From Natronosalvus rutilus (GTDB lineage Archaea; Halobacteriota; Halobacteria; Halobacteriales; Natrialbaceae), in contig NZ_CP100355.1 in the NCBI RefSeq assembly GCF_024204665.1, positions 2,523,451-2,587,450 on the forward strand: a stretch of 64,000 bases of DNA, written 5' to 3'. Positions within the stretch are counted from its first letter, which is position 1, and each line of letters opens with the position of its first letter. Both the position numbers and the translations under genes were made by a program. Shown one piece after another: positions 54,247 to 61,269 of the stretch. A model generated the notes under the pieces. The model did not search any database. It was not told the origin of the DNA and saw nothing but the letters and a program-made list of their open reading frames with translations.

Positions 54247-55059
54247 TTACCGATTCTTCTCGAGCCAGCCGACGGCGAAGTCGACCATTGCTCGCTGGGG
54301 AATCAGCCGCGCGTCGGCGGCGCCGACCGATCCGCGTCGGACGCTCGAGTCGTGTTCGTCCTCGAACGCATTGCCGAGGGTCGCGAAGTCGCTGGTGTCG
54401 GTTTCGATGTCCTGGTAGGTGACTGACGCCGGCTCGCCATCCTCGAGGACGGTGGCGACGTTGTCGGTCCTCGACGGATCGATGTCCGCCCGGTACTCGG
54501 CGAGGTGGAGGGAGGTGTTGGCGCCGTGATCGACCCCTAACAGAAGGATCGAGCCGGCGCGGTCGTAGACGCCGGCCAGCGGCGAACGCTCCCCCAGACC
54601 GTCGTCGAACGCGTGGTCGGCGACGATGGATTCAGCGTCGGCGCCCCAGGCTGCGAACGAGACGCTCGGGTGCTGGCTCCGATAGACGTCGGGATACGAT
54701 CGAAAACACTCCGGAACGGTGCCGACGCCGCGTGTCGGCGTGGTCGCCGGTCGGTAGGGCGGTCGCTCCCGCCGGATCGTGTCGATCCAGTCGTCGGGAA
54801 CGGGTGGATTCGACCAGACGGCCGGATTGCTGTACTGTCCGGAGTGGGTCGGCATGACGAGCGTCCCCGCCTCGGTTACGGCGGCCATGAGCGCGTCGAC
54901 GACGGTCTGGGCGTCCACGCAGACCCACCCGAGGGAACTGAGCGAAGAGTGGACGAGCACCGTATCACCCGCCGTCAGCCCGAGCGCCCAGAGGTCGTCG
55001 ACGAGCGACGACACTGTCACGGGCTCGTTCACTGCTTCGATCGCATCTCGTTCGGACAT
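54247..55059 (-). CDS. AAC(3) family aminoglycoside N-acetyltransferase-like protein
   Basis: A 270-residue enzyme of the antibiotic_NAT family: DTVLVHSSLSSLGWVCVDAQ, TLVMPTHSGQYSNP, and later GVGTVPECFRSYPDVYRSQH and ILLLGVDHGANTSLHLAEYR. The conserved His and Glu/Asp of the family are all visible. In archaea and environmental bacteria such proteins often act on other amines, so antibiotic resistance should not be assumed. Start at the ATG inside the intergenic region; an alternative ATG four codons earlier (55071) exists. Confidence 0.9.
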   Translation of the reverse strand: MSERDAIEAVNEPVTVSSLVDDLWALGLTAGDTVLVHSSLSSLGWVCVDAQTVVDALMAAVTEAGTLVMPTHSGQYSNPAVWSNPPVPDDWIDTIRRERPPYRPATTPTRGVGTVPECFRSYPDVYRSQHPSVSFAAWGADAESIVADHAFDDGLGERSPLAGVYDRAGSILLLGVDHGANTSLHLAEYRADIDPSRTDNVATVLEDGEPASVTYQDIETDTSDFATLGNAFEDEHDSSVRRGSVGAADARLIPQRAMVDFAVGWLEKNR

Positions 55060-55187
55060 GATTCGTCTCACACACAGGAATCATTTGAGTGTTCGGACGC
55101 GATCCAGAGCTGAGAGCACGATCTAGCAGGGCTCGATAGTTCGCTATACATCCAGGAGTTTAATACTATAGATTGCGTAGCGTCTGC

Positions 55188-55652
55188 ATGGCCGATCCAG
55201 ATACCATCACGGACGCGCTCGAAGCGATCCTCGACGTTCCAGCGACCGAGTCCCTCGAGTCGGCGACTGACGTAGAAGTGGCGACCGACGTGGGAGGAGT
55301 GAGCGACACGGAAGGACCGACCGACGAGACGACGACGGACGATTCGCCGGCGAAACGGGACGTTCTCACGCTCCTGGAGCGCCGACACGCCCTCTCGATA
55401 CTACGGGCGATAACGACTGCGGGCGGCCCGAGTCGCTTCTCCGAACTCGAGGACGTGGTCCCGGCCTCTCCCAACACCCTCTCTGCACGCCTCTCCGAGT
55501 TCGTCGAGGCCGGCTTGCTCGAGCGAACCGCCTACGACGAGGTTCCTCCGCGCGTAGAGTACGAACCGACCGACGCCGGAGCGACGCTCGCCCCGTTGTT
55601 CGTCTACCTCCGCCTGTGGGAGAGTCGGTACGGCGACGAACTCGAGGCCTGA
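55188..55652 (+). CDS. HxlR-like winged-HTH regulator
   Basis: A 154-residue DNA-binding protein: an acidic, Thr-rich N-terminal half (to about residue 55), followed by a winged HTH of the HxlR type (RRHALSILRAITTAGGPSRF, then SPNTLSARLSEFVEAGLLER, and PRVEYEPTDAGATLAPL). The ATG lies behind a TATA-like block (tttaatactatag, about 55159-55171), the expected distance. Its stop starts a short 25-bp array. Ligand and targets unknown. Confidence 0.85.
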   Translation: MADPDTITDALEAILDVPATESLESATDVEVATDVGGVSDTEGPTDETTTDDSPAKRDVLTLLERRHALSILRAITTAGGPSRFSELEDVVPASPNTLSARLSEFVEAGLLERTAYDEVPPRVEYEPTDAGATLAPLFVYLRLWESRYGDELEA

Positions 55653-55704
55653 AGGGGGCCGGAAACTCGAGGATTGAACGAGACCCCGGGACCGTGAAGA
55701 CTGA
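55641..55704 (+). repeat. About 25-bp degenerate tandem array starting at a stop codon
   Basis: CTCGAGGCCTGA (ending with the HxlR gene stop TGA, 55650-55652) recurs as CTCGAGGATTGA 25 bases on and, more degenerate, as CGTGAAGACTGA 27 bases further. TGA triplets thus fall at 55650, 55675 and 55702. Confidence 0.5.
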
Positions 55705-55756
55705 AACCGCCGCGGGGAAAGGAACTTCTTTGAGGCGGCCGCCGGTACGGTCCGGT

Positions 55757-56395
55757 ATGGAAGGCACGGCCGTTACCGTCGAGTCCGTCACCGAAGTGGG
55801 ACCGTCGACCGTCGCACTCGAGCTCGCGACGCCCGAAGATTTCGAGGCGCTCCCCGGCCAGTTCGTCCTCCTTCGAGCGGCGCCCGAGGGCGAGGAAGTC
55901 GCACGCCACTACACCCTTTCGTCGCCGACGGTCGAGGAGACGTTCGAGATCACCGTCGGCGTCGACCCCGACGGCGAACTCGCGCCGTGGCTCGCCTCCC
56001 TCGAGGGCGGCGAAACGGTTCACGTGGAGGGCCCGTTCGGAACGATCGCCTACGAGGACGACGGTGACGTCGTGGCGATCGCCGGCGGACCCGGCATCGG
56101 CCCCGCGGTCGCCATCGCCGAGGCTGCCCAGAGGGCTGGCCACGACGCGGCCGTCATCTACCAGGACGACGAACCGGCCCACACCGAGCGACTCGAGGCA
56201 CTTTCTGAAGCGGGGGCGGCCGTCACGGTACTCGAGGCGGACGACGACGAGGGTCTCGAGTCGGCCGTCGACGCCCACCTCGAGGACGGACAGTGCTACG
56301 TCTTCGGGTTCGCCGACTTCGTCGACCAAGTCGCCGAGACGATCGAGGCGGCAGGCGGGGATCCGGACGAGGCGCGCATCGAAAACTTCGGGTAG
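55757..56395 (+). CDS. Flavin reductase-like NAD(P)H oxidoreductase (ferredoxin reductase family)
   Basis: A 212-residue protein with the FAD-binding barrel (residues 1-95; RHYTLSSPT is the R-x-Y-(T/S) isoalloxazine motif) and a Rossmann NAD-binding half (GGPGIGPAVAIAEAA; DAAVIYQDDEPAHTERLEAL). It lacks an Fe-S domain, so it must pass electrons to a partner protein. No partner is nearby. Typical family length is 210-260. Start chosen at the ATG; the in-frame region before it lacks coding character. Confidence 0.85.
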   Translation: MEGTAVTVESVTEVGPSTVALELATPEDFEALPGQFVLLRAAPEGEEVARHYTLSSPTVEETFEITVGVDPDGELAPWLASLEGGETVHVEGPFGTIAYEDDGDVVAIAGGPGIGPAVAIAEAAQRAGHDAAVIYQDDEPAHTERLEALSEAGAAVTVLEADDDEGLESAVDAHLEDGQCYVFGFADFVDQVAETIEAAGGDPDEARIENFG

Positions 56396-56442
56396 GCCGG
56401 TTTTCGCGGCTCTCGTAGGTTTGCGTGAATTCTCGACTCGAG

Positions 56443-57030
56443 TTACGCCGACTCGCTGATCGTCGCACTCTCTTCGAACGCGGACCGGCAGGACGGACAG
56501 CAGAAGTGGTAGCGGTCGTCGTCCGTGGTGATCGAGACGCCGTCGTCCGTCACCCGATTCGAACACTCGTCGCACGTAAAGGCGAGATTGGACGAGGCGA
56601 TCGACGGGGACCAGTGGCGGTCCTCGAGCAGGTGAACCCGGTAGCTGTCGAGAGACTCGAGGTCGACCGCGCCGGCGAGCACCGCTCGTATCCGTGCCTG
56701 GGAGACGGTGGCGGTCGCGAGCACTCGGCCGTCCGCCGTCACGAAGACGTGTTCGATCGCCTCGAGCGAGGCCAGGCGGTCGGCGATCCGATCGTCTGCG
56801 TCCGGCGAGAGTGTGCAGTCGATTAGAACCTCAGTTCCCGCAGAGACGGTCGATCGGTCGACGTCGACGGTAAAGCCATCTATCACGCCGATATCGACGA
56901 GCCGGTCGACTCGGTTGGACACAGTCGGTGCGGAAACGTCGATCCGCTCGGCGATTTCGCTGTAGGGCTGGCGGGCATCCGCGACGAGGTGGTGGAGGAT
57001 CTCGATGTCGATTTTATCCAGGGTTCGCAT
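56443..57030 (-). CDS. AsnC-type HTH regulator with C-terminal TRASH domain
   Basis: A 195-residue regulator: winged HTH (DKIDIEILHHLVADARQPYS and SAPTVSNRVDRLVDIGVIDGF), a middle RAM-like region, and a C-terminal TRASH metal-binding domain (FTCDECSNRV then YHFCCPSCRSAFEE, four or five cysteines). In archaea the AsnC-TRASH type (CopR/CopT-like) senses copper or related metals and controls a P-type ATPase. No metal transporter is adjacent here. A clear inverted repeat sits just upstream and may be its operator. Confidence 0.88.
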   Translation of the reverse strand: MRTLDKIDIEILHHLVADARQPYSEIAERIDVSAPTVSNRVDRLVDIGVIDGFTVDVDRSTVSAGTEVLIDCTLSPDADDRIADRLASLEAIEHVFVTADGRVLATATVSQARIRAVLAGAVDLESLDSYRVHLLEDRHWSPSIASSNLAFTCDECSNRVTDDGVSITTDDDRYHFCCPSCRSAFEESATISESA

Positions 57031-57036
57031 ACCCAT

Positions 57037-57063
57037 AAATTGCAGATGACTGTATTGCAATTT
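57037..57063 (-). promoter_or_regulatory. Inverted repeat before the AsnC-TRASH gene
   Basis: AAATTGCA (57037-57044) and TGCAATTT (57056-57063), perfectly inverted with an 11-base spacer, lie immediately upstream of the regulator's start codon (57030 minus). Spacing and strength fit a dimeric regulator binding and autoregulation. Confidence 0.55.
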
Positions 57064-57115
57064 TTGAATTCTGCAGAAGCATCATAGATATCCATGCGGA
57101 AATGATACACCAGGC

Positions 57116-58963
57116 TCAGGCAAAGACGGCGTCCTCTCGCGACTCGAGGACGCTCTTTCGATTGCTCGAGGAGAGGTCATCGACGATAGAAGTGATCGCG
57201 AAGATGCGGTAGACGGCATATTTCTCCCGATCGTCAGCAGTATCGAGGAATCGGTGCAGTTCGTTAGTGTCGAGTCCGACGTCCACTCCTTTGATTCGGT
57301 CGACTTGTTGTCGGATACAGTCGATAGTGTCGGCGTCGATGTTCGATTCGGTCTCGAGGTCGTTGACGGCTTTGATGATCGGCTTGAGGACCTCCAGAAC
57401 GGCGGGATGTCGCGAGAGTACGTCGTCGAGGAGGGCCGCTGCGGCGTGGCGTCTTGAACTGACCGGAGCACCGTAGACAGCGTGGGTTCGACTCGCCGCT
57501 TTCGGCGACAGCGCCTCGAGGAACGAGCGGTAGAGGTTATACCGTCGTTTCTGTTCTGGCGGACAGTTCATCGCATAGCGGAAGAACGGAAGGGAGTAAA
57601 ATGGGGTATCGCTCCAGAAGAACAGTCGGTTTCGGTCTTCGCCCTCGAAGAGGAAGTTCGCGGCTCGTTCGTAGAGCAAAAAGTGGGTGTAGAGGCCGTC
57701 GACAGTCGTTTCGGGGTAGGTGCGGACGTGCTCTCGAATGCTCTGTCTGATCGCGTCCTCAGAGACGCGAGTGATTCGAGACACCTGATCGATGTCCAGG
57801 ATGGAGTTTTCCTCGACGATGTAATCTACGAGGGCGCCTCTGCGAACCGAACCCGTGGGAGTCAGGTCCGGGAGCACCTTGTCGCCGCCGTCGCCCGTGA
57901 TGTAGGCCATCGACGCCCCATAGTCAGCTTCGAGATGGCGCAAGAAGGTGAGGACGAAGGACGTCATGAGGCCGATGTGGCCGTTTTTCGTCTTCACGAG
58001 CGTGTCGAGGTCTGCCCCACGGGGCTGGCCGACATCGTACGTTCGCCAGTCAACTTCGAAGTCCGCGGCTAGCTCCTGAGCGATGTCGACGTCAGAGACG
58101 GGGACGTACTCGGGAGACTCCATCGTCGCCGCCTCGACCGGACAACCCGCGGCGTGGTAGCCAGCGAGTACCGACCGCGAGTCGAGGCCGCCGCTCAACG
58201 AGATGAGATCCGTGTCGAAGTGACCTGCACGACGCTCACACGCCCGAACGAACCGGGTCGCCAGCTGAGTAGCGTTCTGTTCTCGACTCCGGTGGGCATG
58301 CGTCGGGTCGTCGAAGGAGAACGTGTACACCGACTGCGTGCTCGTTTCGACGGTATCGGTTCGGACGCGAACGAGCGACCCCGGCCGGAGTCGACGCACG
58401 TTCTCGACGAGCGTTCGGTCCCCCAGGGAGTAGCCGAAGAGGAGACACTGCGCGGCCCCCAGGCGGTCGAACTCCACGTCGACGGACTCAAGGACGTATC
58501 GCAGTTCTCTCGAGAAGACCATGGACTCCTCGTCGGCATAGAAGTACGTGGGTAGCCGACCGAGAACGTCGTTGCAGAGGGCCAGTTCGCCAGTTGCGGT
58601 GTCGAGGACGGTCAGCACGAACGCGCCGTCGACCGACAGCAGCCAGTCGAGAAGCGATTTGAACCCGTCGTCAGTATCGGCGTCGGCGCTCTCGTCTTCG
58701 AACAACAACGGCGCAACCCGTTCGAGTTCCTCGCGACGTTTCTCATTGGGCACGTTGTACAGTTTCCCCTCGAATCGAATTCGATATCGTCCGCGTTCGA
58801 AGCTGTCGATGGGGTACTCGGGATACGCCGTGTGTCCCAACTGGACGACGCCCTCGTCGTAGGTAACGGTCGCCTTGAGCCGATCGGTGTGACGGAGCGA
58901 CTCGAGCGACGCCGCGAACGGTTCCTCGTCTGAGCGCCCAATTCGGCCGGTGAGCCCTACCAT
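57116..58963 (-). CDS. Asparagine-synthase-like protein without the glutaminase Cys
   Basis: A 615-residue protein of the asparagine synthase superfamily. It starts MVGLTGRIG where active class II glutaminases read MCG, so the nucleophilic Cys is replaced by Val. The synthase half retains the PP-loop SLSGGLDSRS and YITGDGGDKVL. It may use free ammonia or activate a carboxylate by adenylation without amidation. Such Cys-less proteins occur in cell-surface polysaccharide or peptide-like biosynthesis loci, but no glycosyltransferase genes are seen here. Not a frameshift: the frame is uninterrupted. Lower G+C than neighbours at its 3' half. Confidence 0.85.
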   Translation of the reverse strand: MVGLTGRIGRSDEEPFAASLESLRHTDRLKATVTYDEGVVQLGHTAYPEYPIDSFERGRYRIRFEGKLYNVPNEKRREELERVAPLLFEDESADADTDDGFKSLLDWLLSVDGAFVLTVLDTATGELALCNDVLGRLPTYFYADEESMVFSRELRYVLESVDVEFDRLGAAQCLLFGYSLGDRTLVENVRRLRPGSLVRVRTDTVETSTQSVYTFSFDDPTHAHRSREQNATQLATRFVRACERRAGHFDTDLISLSGGLDSRSVLAGYHAAGCPVEAATMESPEYVPVSDVDIAQELAADFEVDWRTYDVGQPRGADLDTLVKTKNGHIGLMTSFVLTFLRHLEADYGASMAYITGDGGDKVLPDLTPTGSVRRGALVDYIVEENSILDIDQVSRITRVSEDAIRQSIREHVRTYPETTVDGLYTHFLLYERAANFLFEGEDRNRLFFWSDTPFYSLPFFRYAMNCPPEQKRRYNLYRSFLEALSPKAASRTHAVYGAPVSSRRHAAAALLDDVLSRHPAVLEVLKPIIKAVNDLETESNIDADTIDCIRQQVDRIKGVDVGLDTNELHRFLDTADDREKYAVYRIFAITSIVDDLSSSNRKSVLESREDAVFA

Positions 58964-59107
58964 AGGTCAGAAATCCAGACAACCACATATGGTTATTCGT
59001 TGGATGGAGACTGGTAGGCGTTCGTTACTGTCCTCCAGCCTGTCGCGTCCCCGGCCGTCGAGCGTCGAACGCATACCGTTAAGCGCCTCCTGGCGAATGC
59101 TCGAAGC

Positions 59108-59872
59108 ATGCAGGTAGACGATGCAGGCGACGTCGTTCGGATCACGTTCGATCGGCCTGACGTGCTCAACGCCTTCTCGACGGAGACGGCCGAGACGCTC
59201 GCCGATGCGATAGCCGACGTGTCGCCGGCCGATCACCACGCCGTCGTCCTGACGGGCGAGGGAACGGCGTTCAGCGCCGGTGGCGACATTCAGGCGATGG
59301 CCGAGCGGCGAGAGGGGCCACAGGAGGCGTTCGACCGGATCACCGAGACGTTCGGCCGGGTCGTCGAGGAGATGCTCGAGTGTCCGGTGCCCACCGTCGC
59401 GAAGGTCAACGGCGACGCCGTCGGCGCCGGCCTGGCGATCGTCGCCCTCTCGGACTTCGCGTACGCTTCCCAGGACGCGACGTTCTCGTGTGCGTTCGTG
59501 CGCGTCGGGCTGATTCCCGACACCGGAGGGACGTTCCTCCTGCCGAAACTCGTCGGGTTGCGAACGGCGAAGGAACTCGCGTTCACTGGAAAATTCTTCG
59601 ATGCCGAGGAGGCCGCCGACCTCGACCTGATCAACGAATCCGTCGACCCCGACGACCTCGAGGAGCGCGTCGAGGAAACGGTCGACCGACTCGGTCGCCG
59701 ACCGACCGAAACCATCGCGCTGATGAAGCGGGCGATGCACGAGAACCTCGGTCGCCACTGGGGTGAGGCCCTCGAGTACGAGAACCTGTTACAGGTACAG
59801 GCGTACACCTCCGATTCCCACGAGGAGGGCGTATCGGCGTTTCTCGAGAGGAGAGAGCCGGATTTCGACTGA
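59108..59872 (+). CDS. Enoyl-CoA hydratase/isomerase family protein
   Basis: A 254-residue crotonase-fold enzyme. The acyl-CoA oxyanion segments SAGGDIQAMAERR and DAVGAGLAIVALSDFAYAS are present. In the catalytic region VRVGLIPDTGGTFLLPKLVG the Glu of classical hydratases is replaced by Asp (PDTGG), and the other catalytic Glu is not seen at the usual place, a pattern found in isomerase/PaaG-type members. Reaction therefore uncertain. Start is the ATG near the base of the intergenic region. Neighbours do not belong to a beta-oxidation cluster. Confidence 0.88.
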   Translation: MQVDDAGDVVRITFDRPDVLNAFSTETAETLADAIADVSPADHHAVVLTGEGTAFSAGGDIQAMAERREGPQEAFDRITETFGRVVEEMLECPVPTVAKVNGDAVGAGLAIVALSDFAYASQDATFSCAFVRVGLIPDTGGTFLLPKLVGLRTAKELAFTGKFFDAEEAADLDLINESVDPDDLEERVEETVDRLGRRPTETIALMKRAMHENLGRHWGEALEYENLLQVQAYTSDSHEEGVSAFLERREPDFD

Positions 59873-59938
59873 CCTTCTCGAGTGCCTGCAGCGGCAGGCA
59901 GCAGACCCTTCATCAATTTCGTGGACTGTTCGAGTGCA

Positions 59939-60223
59939 ATGGCACGAAACCTGACAGAGGACGACATCGGCAAGACAGTGGTCAACGCGAACGGCGAAAC
60001 GATCGGCATGGTTTCCGCCATGCAACACGGCACGGCCCACGTCGAACCCGACCCGGGAATGACGGACACGATCAAGGCGAAACTCGGCTGGGGCGACACT
60101 AACGAGGACACCTACCCGCTCCAAGAGAACGCCATCGAGCGGGTCACCGACGACAAGATCCACCTCCGATCCGACCTCGGAACCACGACCGGAACAGGAA
60201 CGGACCGAACGACCGACATCTGA
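59939..60223 (+). CDS. PRC-barrel domain protein (94 aa)
   Basis: A 94-residue single PRC-barrel: DIGKTVVNANGETIGMVSAM, the EPDPGMTDTIKAKLGWGD stretch, and an end NAIERVTDDKIHLRSDL. PRC-barrels are small beta-barrels also found in photosynthetic reaction centres and RimM; in archaea isolated copies may have a structural or RNA-processing role. It and the next gene are tandem paralogues (shared spans include VEPDPGITDSIK-like and LGWG). Start ATG is set by the PRC family N terminus. Confidence 0.88.
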   Translation: MARNLTEDDIGKTVVNANGETIGMVSAMQHGTAHVEPDPGMTDTIKAKLGWGDTNEDTYPLQENAIERVTDDKIHLRSDLGTTTGTGTDRTTDI

Positions 60224-60336
60224 ACCGGCTCGAGCCGATCTCCGTTCGTTTTTCTCGTCGTCTCCAGAGTGTCAAGAGATAGCACGCGCATGCAAGGTCC
60301 ACTTGCATCCGTGTGCCGCCCGTGGATTCGAGCGCT

Positions 60337-61149
60337 ATGTCTGCACGATTTACGCCAGAGGACGTCGGCAAGCGCGTCATCAACGAACACGGTGACGACG
60401 TCGGTATGGTTACGGACGTCGAGGGATCCACCGCCTACGTCGAACCCGATCCGGGGATCACCGACAGCATCAAGGCCGCCCTCGGCTGGGGGTCGCCGAG
60501 CGACGAGGCGATCACGCTCAGGGAGTCCGACGTCTCCGACGTGACCAGCACGGAGGTTCACCTCCGAAGTCCGGGCGCGATGGGAGCCGGGGACGTGGGC
60601 GACTCGCGCGGTCACGAGACGGAGATGGGGTCGGGGATGGAGACGGGATCGAGAATGGAGGCGGAGCCGAAGACGGAGACCAGGACCGGTGCCGACGAAC
60701 GAGAGCCGATCGAGGAGGAACCGGGGAGTCGAGAGACAGAACCGAACCGGTCGGAGCCGGATCGAACCCGCGGTATCGACGAAGGTCACGGCCGAGTCGA
60801 CGAGGAGGACACGGCGAAAGTCTTCGAGGAGGACGAAGACCTGTTCGACGAGGGCGAAGGGGTCTTCGACGACGAGGAATCCGCGGTCGAACCCGACTCG
60901 AGGTCGAAGACGGCCGACCAGCACCACGGCGGCCTCGCGCGGAACCGCGACGACGAATCGGATCGTGAGCGAGGCGCAACCGAGCGAAGCGTGAACGATG
61001 CGGACGGTGACAGCGCCAGAAAACGGAAGGCGGAGGAGATGGATGCAGTTTCAGATCCCCAGGGCGATCTCAGTGAGGAAGAGGACGAGCGGCGACGCCG
61101 TGGAAAGCGACGGAGCACCGAAGACGAGGACGACGAGCGGATCATCTGA
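60337..61149 (+). CDS. PRC-barrel protein with long disordered acidic tail
   Basis: A 270-residue protein. The first 85 residues are a PRC-barrel closely related to the neighbouring gene (DVGKRVINEHGDDVGMVTDV; VEPDPGITDSIKAALGWG). The remaining 185 residues are very acidic/basic low complexity (Asp, Glu, Arg, Ser) and surely disordered; DEEDTAKVFEEDEDLFDEGE is an example. About 110 bases separate it from the preceding gene. A 14-bp array follows directly from its stop. The tail's rapid variability is likely; function unknown. Confidence 0.85.
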   Translation: MSARFTPEDVGKRVINEHGDDVGMVTDVEGSTAYVEPDPGITDSIKAALGWGSPSDEAITLRESDVSDVTSTEVHLRSPGAMGAGDVGDSRGHETEMGSGMETGSRMEAEPKTETRTGADEREPIEEEPGSRETEPNRSEPDRTRGIDEGHGRVDEEDTAKVFEEDEDLFDEGEGVFDDEESAVEPDSRSKTADQHHGGLARNRDDESDRERGATERSVNDADGDSARKRKAEEMDAVSDPQGDLSEEEDERRRRGKRRSTEDEDDERII

Positions 61150-61225
61150 GAAAAGAGGCCTGAGGGCCGAGACTTGAGACCTGTGGCCTGGAATCAGAGG
61201 GATGAGGCTCGAGATTCGATCACTG
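61142..61225 (+). repeat. 14-bp degenerate tandem array starting at a stop codon
   Basis: Six 14-bp units. The stop TGA (61147-61149) recurs as TGA at 61161 and 61175, TGG at 61189, TGA at 61203, and a more diverged unit ends at 61225. Units include AGGCCTGAGGGCCG, AGACTTGAGACCTG, TGGCCTGGAATCAG and AGGGATGAGGCTCG. No slippage over 84 bases. Confidence 0.8.
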
Positions 61226-61269
61226 AAACCAGCAACGACCGAACGGGGCAGAACCGGCGCCCTCCCCGG

